Notes: a model not told the origin generated them from the sequence alone. DNA of 7,077 nucleotides from Victivallales bacterium (GCA_017615955.1 JAFZZD010000844.1:1-7077); one strand, 5' to 3'; shown: positions 1 through 7,038, numbered from the stretch's first letter. Translations and numbers: made by a program.

Positions 1-83
1 ACCACTGACCACTGACCACTGACCACTGACCACTGACCACTGACCACTGACCACTGACCACTGACCACTGACCACTGACCACT
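1..83. repeat. Perfect 7-bp tandem repeat array (unit ACCACTG on the plus strand)
   Basis: Eleven uninterrupted copies of ACCACTG fill positions 1-77, and six bases of a twelfth (ACCACT) follow at 78-83. No substitution is visible in any copy. The array begins at the window edge, so its true length is unknown. It lies immediately downstream of uvrA and overlaps the first two plus-strand bases of the uvrA stop codon (82-84). On the uvrA sense strand the unit reads CAGTGGT, which gives one GG pair every seven bases. That strand has no stop codon in any frame across the array. The plus strand meets TGA once every 21 bases in each frame. Because the unit is seven bases and lies outside the gene, copy-number change would not alter UvrA. 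Perfect identity between copies suggests recent slippage expansion; this is an inference. Confidence 0.97.
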
Positions 84-2922
84 ATTTAAGCAACGGCTTC
101 AGGTACTGACCAGTGAAAGACTTCTTGCACTGGGCTACCTGCTCTGGCGTGCCGGTGGCAATTACCGTGCCGCCATTGTCGCCGCCTTCGGGGCCAAGGT
201 CGATTATATGGTCTGCCACTTTTATCACGTCCAGGTTGTGCTCTATGACCAGCACGGTATTGCCCTGGTCACGCAAAGCCTGAAGCACCTTCAGCAACTG
301 CTCCACATCAGCCAGATGCAGTCCAGTCGTAGGTTCGTCCAGCACATAAAGCGTATGCCCCTGTGGTCGTCTGGAAAGTTCTGTCGCCAGTTTTATGCGC
401 TGTGCCTCGCCTCCAGACAGCGTAGTGGCCGACTGCCCCAGATGTATGTAGCCAAGCCCCACGTCATGCAATGTCTTCAGCTTTGCCTTCAGGCGGGGTA
501 TCGCGTCAAAGAAGGCAAGTGCCTCCTCCACTGTCATGTCCAGCACATCTGAGATATTGACGCCTGTGAAACGCACGTTCAAGGTCTCCGCATTGTAGCG
601 CTTTCCATTGCAATGCTCGCAGGTGACATATACGTCAGGCAGGAACTGCATTTCAATCTTGCGGATGCCGTCGCCCCTGCACTCCTCGCATCGCCCGCCC
701 TTCACATTGAAACTGAAGCGTCCAGGCGCATAGCCCCGCATCTTGGCGTCGTTGGTCTCGGCAAAGACGCTGCGGATTATGTCAAAAATCCCAGTGTATG
801 TGGCTGGATTGGAGCGTGGTGTCCTGCCGATTGGACTCTGGTCGATGACAATCATCTTGTCTATGTACTCAAGCCCCCTGATACTGTCATGCCTGCCGGG
901 AGCCTCGTCCTTGATGCCCATCTTGCGGTTGATGGCACGCACAAGAATAGAGTTCACCAAAGTGGACTTACCAGAACCCGACACGCCAGTCACGCAGCAG
1001 AATGTGCCCAGCGGTATGTTCACGTCAATGTCCTTCAGGTTGTGCTCTTTTGCGCCATGGATAATTATGCTCTTGCCAGTGCCGTTAAGACGTATCTCGG
1101 GCACTGCGATTTTTCTTTTGCCTGAAAGGAACTGGCCCGTCAGTGATTCCTTGCAAGCGCAGACCTCGTCTGGCGTGCCCGCGCAAATCAGCCTGCCGCC
1201 ATTGCTGCCCGCGCCTGGCCCCAGGTCCACAATGAAGTCAGCCGCCCTCATGGTATCCAAGTCATGCTCAACAACGATGACCGTGTTGCCAAGATCACGC
1301 AGCCTGCGCAGCGTGTCCAGCAGCCTGTCATTGTCCCTTTGGTGCAATCCGATGCTGGGTTCGTCCAATATATACAGCACCCCCGTCAGCCCGCTTCCCA
1401 CCTGGCTTGCCAGCCGTATCCGCTGGGATTCGCCGCCGGAGAGGGAGCCGCTTTCGCGGTTCAGCGTCAGGTAGTTCAAGCCCACGGAGCGCAGAAAGCC
1501 CAGACGCGCAAGTATCTCATGGATAAGGTCCTTGGCAATCTTCTGCTTTTCACCGCTCAATTGCAGGTTTGCCACAAAGTCGTATGCCTTGTCAATGTCC
1601 AATGCGCAGAGCTGGTGTATGCCCAGGCCGTTGATGGTCACTGCCAGATACTCGGGCTTGAGCCTGTTGCCATGGCATTCGGGACAAGTCTCGTATGTCA
1701 TAGCAGTCTCCAGCCGCTCCCTGACCTCGTCGCTTTCAGTCTCCCGATGCCGCTTCAGCAGATTGGGAATGATGCCCTCAAATGGCTTGCGCCACTCGTT
1801 CAGCTTCCCACGCATCCAGAAATCAAAATTGACGATTTCGTCACCCGAACCATACAGCAATATCTGGCGTACATTCTCCGGCAGGTTCTTCCATGCAGTG
1901 GTCAGGCTGAAGTTATACTGCGCGGCCAGGCATCGCAAATAGTGGTTGTACAGCATGATGCCGCGATGAGTGCCACGCCGCCAAAGGGGAATCGCACCGT
2001 TCTTGATGGACTTGTTCGGGTCGGGTATCACGGCTTCCGGAGTAAACACCAGCCGCACACCCAGACCATCGCACACAGGACAAGCGCCATACGGCGTGTT
2101 GAACGAGAAGTTGCGGGGCTGCAACTCGCCAAAGCTAAGCCCGCAATGCAGGCAGGCCAGATGTTCGCTGTACTGCTCCTCACGCCAGCCGCCCTTGACG
2201 CTGCTGTCCTCCACCAGCAAAGTCATGACGCCATTGCCCTTCTTCAATGCCAGTTCAATGGAATCGTTCAGCCGCGAACTCTCGGTCCTGCCGCTGACAA
2301 TCCTGTCCACCACTGCCTCCAATGTATGCTGCTTGGTTTTCGCAAGAGTCAAATCATCCTCCAGGGACTTTATCTCACCGTCCACCCTTATCCTTGAAAA
2401 GCCGTCGCGGCGCATAGCGTCAATCACGTCACGGTGCTCGCCCTTCTTCCCTGACACGTAGGGAGCAAGTATCATCATCTTCAGTCCCTCCGGCATGGCG
2501 GACACCAGCTCGCAAATGGTCTGGGGCGACTGGCTGTGTATCTCCCTGCCGCACTTGGGACAATGGGGCACTCCAATATGAGTATAAAGCAGCCTCAGGT
2601 AGTCGTATATTTCCGTGGTGGTGGCCACAATGGAACGGGGCGAGGCACCCGAGGTGCGCTGCTCTATGGCAATGGCAGGTGACAGCCCCTCAATATGCTC
2701 CACCTGAGGCTTCTGCATCCGGTCCAAAAACTGCCTGGCATACGCAGACAGGCTCTCCACATAGCGGCGCTGCCCTTCCGCATACAGTGTATCAAATGCA
2801 AGGGACGATTTTCCAGAACCGCTCAGGCCAGTTATCACCACCAGCGAATTGCGGGGGATTTCCAAGTCAATGCCACGCAGATTGTGCTGCCTGGCGCCTA
2901 ATATCTTTATTGTAGATGACAT
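82..2922 (-). CDS. uvrA: UvrA, excinuclease ABC subunit A (nucleotide excision repair)
   Basis: Encodes a 946-residue UvrA, close to the family's usual length of about 940. UvrA is the DNA-damage-recognition ATPase that, as a dimer, loads UvrB at lesions during cytoplasmic nucleotide excision repair. Both ABC modules are complete: Walker A GLSGSGKS at 32-39 with ABC signature LSGGESQ near 494-500 and Walker B LYILDEP near 516-522; then Walker A GVSGSGKS near 646-653 with signature LSGGEAQ near 835-841 and Walker B LYVLDEP near 858-864. Two four-cysteine zinc modules are present, C257/C260/C281/C284 and C745/C748/C768/C771. A further CPKC pair sits at 121-124. The C-terminus keeps the common FTGQYL segment. 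The ATG gives the conventional short N-terminus (MSSTIKILGARQHNL), but no Shine-Dalgarno sequence precedes it. It starts 52 bp after the sigma-factor stop and probably shares its transcript. The TAG stop abuts a heptanucleotide array. Confidence 0.98.
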   Translation of the reverse strand: MSSTIKILGARQHNLRGIDLEIPRNSLVVITGLSGSGKSSLAFDTLYAEGQRRYVESLSAYARQFLDRMQKPQVEHIEGLSPAIAIEQRTSGASPRSIVATTTEIYDYLRLLYTHIGVPHCPKCGREIHSQSPQTICELVSAMPEGLKMMILAPYVSGKKGEHRDVIDAMRRDGFSRIRVDGEIKSLEDDLTLAKTKQHTLEAVVDRIVSGRTESSRLNDSIELALKKGNGVMTLLVEDSSVKGGWREEQYSEHLACLHCGLSFGELQPRNFSFNTPYGACPVCDGLGVRLVFTPEAVIPDPNKSIKNGAIPLWRRGTHRGIMLYNHYLRCLAAQYNFSLTTAWKNLPENVRQILLYGSGDEIVNFDFWMRGKLNEWRKPFEGIIPNLLKRHRETESDEVRERLETAMTYETCPECHGNRLKPEYLAVTINGLGIHQLCALDIDKAYDFVANLQLSGEKQKIAKDLIHEILARLGFLRSVGLNYLTLNRESGSLSGGESQRIRLASQVGSGLTGVLYILDEPSIGLHQRDNDRLLDTLRRLRDLGNTVIVVEHDLDTMRAADFIVDLGPGAGSNGGRLICAGTPDEVCACKESLTGQFLSGKRKIAVPEIRLNGTGKSIIIHGAKEHNLKDIDVNIPLGTFCCVTGVSGSGKSTLVNSILVRAINRKMGIKDEAPGRHDSIRGLEYIDKMIVIDQSPIGRTPRSNPATYTGIFDIIRSVFAETNDAKMRGYAPGRFSFNVKGGRCEECRGDGIRKIEMQFLPDVYVTCEHCNGKRYNAETLNVRFTGVNISDVLDMTVEEALAFFDAIPRLKAKLKTLHDVGLGYIHLGQSATTLSGGEAQRIKLATELSRRPQGHTLYVLDEPTTGLHLADVEQLLKVLQALRDQGNTVLVIEHNLDVIKVADHIIDLGPEGGDNGGTVIATGTPEQVAQCKKSFTGQYLKPLLK

Positions 2923-2974
2923 AAGTACTATTCACAATGGAACCAAAGGGACTATCCGCCAGGTAAAGCACAGT

Positions 2975-4270
2975 CTAGAATTTGCTGTAGCCCTCTACGA
3001 TTTTCAAGGCAGAAGGAAGACGCAGCTTATGCAATGCGCGAAGTTCCAGCTGGCGTATCCGCTCACGGGAAAGCCCAAGCTCACGGCCTATCGTGGTCAA
3101 GGTCTGCTGCTCCTCGCCATTTATCCCAAAATGCATGCAGACTATCTTGCGCTCCCGTTCAGTCAGAACATCCAGCAGTTTCGCCACGGCCTCCTTCAGG
3201 TTCTCAAGGTCCGAGCTGTCGGATGGCTTCGAGGCCTCCTGGTCCGCTATGGTATCCTCCAGCACCTTGTCCTCACTGATTATGGAATGCAAGGATATGG
3301 GCTGCTGCATCATCTCCTGGAGAGCGCGCACCTTCGCGGGGCTGATGCCCACCCTCTCCGCCAGCATTTCAGGAGTGGCCTCCTCACCTGTCTCGTTCAA
3401 TATATGCCTCTCCTCCAGCCGGATCTGGGACACCAGTGCCACTGTATTGGCTGGCATCCTTATTATCCTGCTGTGGTTGGTTATGTTGCGGGTGATAGCC
3501 TGCCGTATCCAATAGCTTGCGTATGTGGAAAAACGATGCCCCAGAGTATAATCAAAGCGCTCTATGGAGTTCATAAGCCCAATATTCCCTTCCTGCACCA
3601 AGTCCTGGAGCGGGATGCCGCAGTTCATATAGCGCCCCGCTATGCTTATGACCAGCCGCAGATTATGCTCCACCAACTTGTTTGACACGCGGCCCATTAT
3701 CTCACGGCAAGTGACTATGGTCTCCTCGCTGGCACGCCAGTCCTTCTGTGTCATGACCTGCTTGCGCCACTGCTCATCCTCCAGCAGGATACAGGCTTTC
3801 TTGAACAAGTAGTGCCTGGGCTTCAGGGGTTCCAGCATATTCCAGAACTCATTTGGCTTCAGCACCTCGTTGTACCGCCAGGATGGCACTGCCCCAGGAA
3901 TCATGTTCAGCAGATTGGACGACACATGCACCATCATCTGGCGCACGTTGTTCTCATCGTCGCTGTCAGTATCCTCCAATACAAAGTAGTTGGTGATTCG
4001 ACCATAGCTTTCATCTGTGCGGATGCCCTTCATTATCTCAATGAATATGGACGGGTACCTGCGCAACAAGCCAAACAGCTTCTGCTTCGCGTCCCCATAC
4101 TCCTTTGTCAAGGCGCTTTCCTCTTCAGGCGACAGGGGCGGGAACTTGCTCACCTGGCGCATATAGCTTTCCTGAAGTTCCTGCCCGACGGAGCCACTCC
4201 ATCCGGAACCGTGGGAACGTCCTTCCACCCCTCCTTCAGAAAAGGCGTTATTTAAGGATATCCTTCGCAT
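2975..4270 (-). CDS. Sigma-70 family RNA polymerase sigma factor (RpoD/SigA-like, divergent)
   Basis: A 431-residue sigma factor that directs RNA polymerase to promoters. Visible parts in order: a Gly/Ser-rich N-terminus (1-30); region 1.2 around 33-66 (SKFPPLSPEEE); a linker of about 130 residues with an acidic patch near 98-107; region 2 at about 196-275, with LQDLVQEGNIGLM (221-233) and the -10-reading helix YWIRQAIT (253-260); region 3 around 276-345; and region 4 around 360-420. The region 4.2 helix-turn-helix keeps SRERIRQLE (401-409), the residues expected for a TTGACA-type -35 element. Region 1.1, typical of large primary sigma factors, is absent. The residues matching E. coli sigma-70 H455 and E458 (extended -10 contacts) are N275 and A278. 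The start overlaps the FHA stop by one base (TAATG) and has no Shine-Dalgarno sequence, so translational coupling is likely. M37 is an alternative start but would cut into region 1.2. It could be the primary sigma or a group 2 relative; the sequence alone does not decide. Confidence 0.95.
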   Translation of the reverse strand: MRRISLNNAFSEGGVEGRSHGSGWSGSVGQELQESYMRQVSKFPPLSPEEESALTKEYGDAKQKLFGLLRRYPSIFIEIMKGIRTDESYGRITNYFVLEDTDSDDENNVRQMMVHVSSNLLNMIPGAVPSWRYNEVLKPNEFWNMLEPLKPRHYLFKKACILLEDEQWRKQVMTQKDWRASEETIVTCREIMGRVSNKLVEHNLRLVISIAGRYMNCGIPLQDLVQEGNIGLMNSIERFDYTLGHRFSTYASYWIRQAITRNITNHSRIIRMPANTVALVSQIRLEERHILNETGEEATPEMLAERVGISPAKVRALQEMMQQPISLHSIISEDKVLEDTIADQEASKPSDSSDLENLKEAVAKLLDVLTERERKIVCMHFGINGEEQQTLTTIGRELGLSRERIRQLELRALHKLRLPSALKIVEGYSKF

Positions 4271-5061
4271 TAGGCAAAAAGCATTTCATATATGGACTGT
4301 GCAAACAGAATGAACAAAAGCAAAAACAGCAGCAGCACAAGAAGAACGGCAATGATGACACCAAAGGGCGTCTTCGCCATTTGGGCCACTTTGCTGCCAC
4401 CGCCGCCCACGCCGGAACCGGCAAGTTCAACCATGGACAGGGCATTCTTGTTGCGTATGCCGCGTATCAGATTCACGTATGTCTCGTCTCCAAGCAGTAT
4501 CTCGTCCCCTTCCTTGATCTCTATCATGCCACTTTCAAGGTCAACATGATTCACACAGATGGAACGCCCCATCCCAATGTGCTCCAGAAAAACCTGGTCA
4601 TCCTTGTTGACAGAAACCTTGGCATGCAGTCGCTCGATGTCACTGTTCTTTATGACAACATAATTGTCCATTGAAGAACCCACGGTGTTGGCGCCATACC
4701 ACAACACTGCCCTGCGCTGGTTGTTCTCTGTGAAGATCTCCCATGTCAATTCAAATGGGGAAGGCCCCGTCTTGGAGCCAACGGCAATCACGTATGAGGA
4801 AAAGCGCAGCACCATCCCATCAAGCAAAGGCGATTCCTCCACGCGCGCACCATTGCTGTACAGTTTGGCATGGCCCGTGTTCTTCAGATACAGCCCATCC
4901 TTGCGCTTCTCAACAGTGAACTGCTCACGGCTTACCGTGTCGTCGCAAATGCCCTTGAGGCACACATCACAGGAACTGGACCGGCCAATGCTCATGCCCG
5001 CATGAAGCGAGACGTTCATCAACAGTTCACCAGACGTGGTATATAGTCTGCAATCAGGCAT
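4270..5061 (-). CDS. Tandem FHA-domain protein with C-terminal membrane anchor
   Basis: A 263-residue protein of unrecognised specific function. FHA domains bind phosphothreonine peptides or act as protein-interaction modules. The first FHA spans roughly residues 5-95 and retains G26-R27, S44-R45 and N70-G71, matching the canonical GR, S and NG phosphothreonine contacts; the usual structural His is Q47. The second spans roughly 118-200 and keeps the fold signature (VGSSMDNYVVI, LHAKV, VNH, GDEILLG). Its canonical Arg and Ser are replaced by S129 and E143, so phospho-binding is doubtful. A glycine-rich linker (about 215-223) leads to one hydrophobic helix at about 233-254 and a nine-residue tail. 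No signal peptide is seen, so a tail-anchored topology with both FHA domains in the cytoplasm is inferred. The start is well supported by AGGAGG six bases upstream. It lies 26 bp after proS and its TAA overlaps the sigma-factor ATG by one base. Confidence 0.92.
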   Translation of the reverse strand: MPDCRLYTTSGELLMNVSLHAGMSIGRSSSCDVCLKGICDDTVSREQFTVEKRKDGLYLKNTGHAKLYSNGARVEESPLLDGMVLRFSSYVIAVGSKTGPSPFELTWEIFTENNQRRAVLWYGANTVGSSMDNYVVIKNSDIERLHAKVSVNKDDQVFLEHIGMGRSICVNHVDLESGMIEIKEGDEILLGDETYVNLIRGIRNKNALSMVELAGSGVGGGGSKVAQMAKTPFGVIIAVLLVLLLFLLLFILFAQSIYEMLFA

Positions 5062-5067
5062 TGCATT

Positions 5068-5073
5068 CCTCCT
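5068..5073 (-). promoter_or_regulatory. Ribosome binding site of the FHA gene
   Basis: The minus strand reads AGGAGG here, six bases before the ATG at 5061-5059. It fixes the start and lies in the 26-bp gap after proS. Another ATG lies five bases upstream of the chosen one but is out of frame. Confidence 0.85.
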
Positions 5074-5087
5074 GTTTGCCCCGGCTA

Positions 5088-6827
5088 TCAGGGATTTAAC
5101 TCACCCATCATCTCGTCAATGTCCTTGGCAATGCGCTCAAGCACCGCTTCGCAGGGCAGCTGCTCAAAGCGCTTTCCCCAATCACGGTGCTTGTACTCCA
5201 CGCAACCCTGGGCCAATGTCTTCGGCGATACAACCACACGCAAGGGGACACCCAGCAAGTCCGCATCCGCAAACGCAGAGCCCGCCTTCTCGCTGCGGTC
5301 ATCGTAGATAACCTCCACACCCCTGCCCTGCAATTCGGAATAGAACTTCTCACAGGTGGTGCGCACAGTCTCGTCCTGGTTCTGGTTCAAGCCAATGATG
5401 TGAACCTGGAAAGGCGCTATGCTCATGGGCCATATCGGGCCATAGTCGTCATGATTCTGCTCAATCACAGCAGCCGCAGTCCTGCCCACGCCAATTCCGT
5501 AGCATCCCATGATCATCGGATGGGACTTGCCGTTCTGGTCCAGATACGTGCAGTTCATGGGTTCGGAATACTTGGTTCCCAGCTGGAATATGTTGCCCAC
5601 CTCAATGCCCCGCAGCATCTGCAATGGCTTGCCATCCGGGCTGGGGTCTCCCTCGCGGGCCGTGGCAATGTCCGTTACAATGATGCCGTCCTTAACAGGC
5701 ACATCCCTGTCGTAGTTGAAGTTCAGCAGGTGGTAGTCCTTCTCATTGGCGCCAACCACCAGGTTGGAGGATTCGGCGGCCGACTTGTCCACAACGGCAC
5801 GGACCTTGCTGGGGTCAATGGAATACAATGACGCAAAGCCAGGCACCGCGCCAACGGATTCAATCAGTGCATCATCCGCAAATGCTATCTCCGGGCACTG
5901 CAAAACCTTGCGCAGCTTCGCCTCGTTCACCTCCAGGTCCCCGCGTATGCATACAAACACCAGGCGGTTGTCCATGTCCTTGTAGAACACGGCCTTGCAC
6001 GTCTTGGAGGCGGGTATGCCCAGGAACTTCGCCAGATCCTCAATGCTCTTACAATTCGGCGTGTGCACCTTCTCCAATTCCTTGGGTTCCTCCTTCACAA
6101 ATGTCAGCGATGTGGCGGCCACTTCCTTGTTGGCCTTGTAGGAACGGTCCTCCGTGGCGAAAATCGTGTCCTCGCCGCAGTCCGCTATGGCCATGAACTC
6201 GTGGGACACCTTGCCGCCAATCATTCCTGAATCCGATTCAATGGACAGGCAATTCTTCATGCCAACACGCTTGAACACACGGACATACGCCTCGTGCTCC
6301 AGGGCATAGAACTCCTCCAGGGATTCCTGGCTGGTGTGGAAGCTGTACGCGTCCTTCATGGTAAATTCCCTTACGCGAATGAGGCCTGCCCTGGGCCTGG
6401 CCTCGTCCCTGTACTTGGTCTGTATCTGATAGACCGCAGCAGGCAGCTGCCTGTATGAATTCAGTTCGGTGCGGGCTATCTGCACCACGGCCTCCTCGTG
6501 GGTCATGCCAAGAAGCATGTCCTTACCGTTCCTGTCCTTGAAGCGCAGAAGCTCCTGTCCCACGGTATTGAAACGGCCGCTCTCTATCCACAAGTCGGCG
6601 GGCAGAACCACAGGCATCTTCAATTCCTGGCACCCGATCCTGTCCATCTCCTCCCTGATGATCTTCTCAATCTTGGCAATTACACGCTGCCCCAAGGGAA
6701 GCATGGAATACAATCCCGTAGAAACCAGACGACAATAGCCGCCCCTGACCAGGAATATGTGACTGGCTGTCTGCGCGTCACGGGGAGCCTCCCTAAGACG
6801 CTGCCCCACTAATTTGGATAAAAGCAT
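5088..6827 (-). CDS. proS: Prolyl-tRNA synthetase, bacterial type with editing insertion
   Basis: A 579-residue class II aminoacyl-tRNA synthetase that charges tRNA-Pro with proline in the cytoplasm; E. coli ProRS is of similar length (572). Motif 1 lies near residues 30-85 (STGLYSMLPLGQRV, MPVVLPADLW). THEEA is at 109-113. Motif 2 is YRDEARPRAGLIRVREF (139-155), followed by MKDAYSFH. Motif 3 is GCYGIGVGR (441-449), with C442 at the position of the active-site-proximal Cys443 of E. coli. Between motifs 2 and 3, residues of about 235-400 form the YbaK-like insertion that hydrolyses Ala-tRNA-Pro; K278 aligns with the editing lysine K279 of E. coli. The HGTP-type anticodon-binding domain occupies about 470-579. 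The start aligns with the family N-terminus and has a good Shine-Dalgarno sequence. It is the first gene of the four-gene run, so the upstream region probably holds the operon promoter. Confidence 0.98.
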   Translation of the reverse strand: MLLSKLVGQRLREAPRDAQTASHIFLVRGGYCRLVSTGLYSMLPLGQRVIAKIEKIIREEMDRIGCQELKMPVVLPADLWIESGRFNTVGQELLRFKDRNGKDMLLGMTHEEAVVQIARTELNSYRQLPAAVYQIQTKYRDEARPRAGLIRVREFTMKDAYSFHTSQESLEEFYALEHEAYVRVFKRVGMKNCLSIESDSGMIGGKVSHEFMAIADCGEDTIFATEDRSYKANKEVAATSLTFVKEEPKELEKVHTPNCKSIEDLAKFLGIPASKTCKAVFYKDMDNRLVFVCIRGDLEVNEAKLRKVLQCPEIAFADDALIESVGAVPGFASLYSIDPSKVRAVVDKSAAESSNLVVGANEKDYHLLNFNYDRDVPVKDGIIVTDIATAREGDPSPDGKPLQMLRGIEVGNIFQLGTKYSEPMNCTYLDQNGKSHPMIMGCYGIGVGRTAAAVIEQNHDDYGPIWPMSIAPFQVHIIGLNQNQDETVRTTCEKFYSELQGRGVEVIYDDRSEKAGSAFADADLLGVPLRVVVSPKTLAQGCVEYKHRDWGKRFEQLPCEAVLERIAKDIDEMMGELNP

Positions 6828-6835
6828 AATCTATT

Positions 6836-6845
6836 CACCTCTTTT
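6836..6845 (-). promoter_or_regulatory. Ribosome binding site of proS
   Basis: The minus strand reads AAAAGAGGTG, ending eight bases before the proS ATG (6827-6825). This is a good match to a Shine-Dalgarno sequence at normal spacing and supports the chosen start. Confidence 0.8.
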
Positions 6846-6874
6846 GTTAAAAAACTGCCTTGCAGAATGGGCGA

Positions 6875-6902
6875 AATATAAGCCTTTCCACTCCCACTGC
6901 AA
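6875..6902 (-). promoter_or_regulatory. Candidate sigma-70-type promoter for proS and the downstream genes
   Basis: On the minus strand, TATATT (plus 6875-6880) matches the -10 consensus at five of six positions. TTGCAG (plus 6897-6902) is a weak -35 with only the TTG conserved. The spacer is 16 bp. Transcription would start near 6868, giving a leader of about 40 bases before proS. The region is AT-richer than its surroundings and is the only long gap upstream of the run. A short odd palindrome GATTAAATC (6903-6911) sits just upstream of the -35. This is prediction only. Confidence 0.4.
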
Positions 6903-6951
6903 GATTAAATCACAAAAATAGACAGCGGCGTATGGAAGTCCCGCGTCCTGA

Positions 6952-6972
6952 CGCGCGGCCCCTGGCCGCGCG
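6952..6972. repeat. Inverted repeat in repeat copy 1 (9-bp stem, 3-base loop)
   Basis: CGCGCGGCC (6952-6960) and GGCCGCGCG (6964-6972) are exact reverse complements separated by CCT. The all-GC stem would make a stable hairpin in either strand. No T-run follows on either side, so it is not a standard intrinsic terminator. A competing small hairpin, CGCGT and ACGCG around a CCTG loop, overlaps its left arm. Confidence 0.9.
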
Positions 6973-7018
6973 AATCTCTGCAGCCCCGCCAGTGGCGTAT
7001 GGAAGTCCCGCGTCCTGA

Positions 7019-7038
7019 CGCGCGGCCATGGCCGCGCG
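7019..7038. repeat. Perfect 20-bp palindrome in repeat copy 2
   Basis: CGCGCGGCC and GGCCGCGCG flank AT, so all 20 bases form a perfect palindrome centred on CCATGG. The arms are the same as in copy 1, but the centre differs (AT instead of CCT). Conserved arms with a changed centre suggest selection or copying of the structure rather than the loop sequence. Confidence 0.9.

Noticed and set aside
1264..2397. A long open frame (377 codons) on the plus strand opposite uvrA, with other plus-strand frames of 243 and 278 codons
   Set aside because: These lie antisense to well-conserved minus-strand genes, show no recognisable domain and have shadow-like composition. They are by-products of the codon use of the real genes.
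2923..2974. Separate promoter for uvrA in the 52-bp gap
   Set aside because: The best pair (TAGACT and GATAGT) has only 4/6 matches each and a 15-bp spacer, too weak to call.
5187..5831. A 214-codon plus-strand frame opposite proS
   Set aside because: It is antisense to the intact, motif-complete proS and has no recognisable protein features.
6911..6920. Bacteroidota-type -7 promoter element (TAnnTTTG) on the minus strand upstream of proS
   Set aside because: TATTTTTG matches by chance in an AT-rich stretch, there is no TTG at the expected -33 position, and the proteins do not look like Bacteroidota.
6952..7038. Rho-independent terminators formed by the GC hairpins
   Set aside because: Stable stems, but no T-run follows on either strand.
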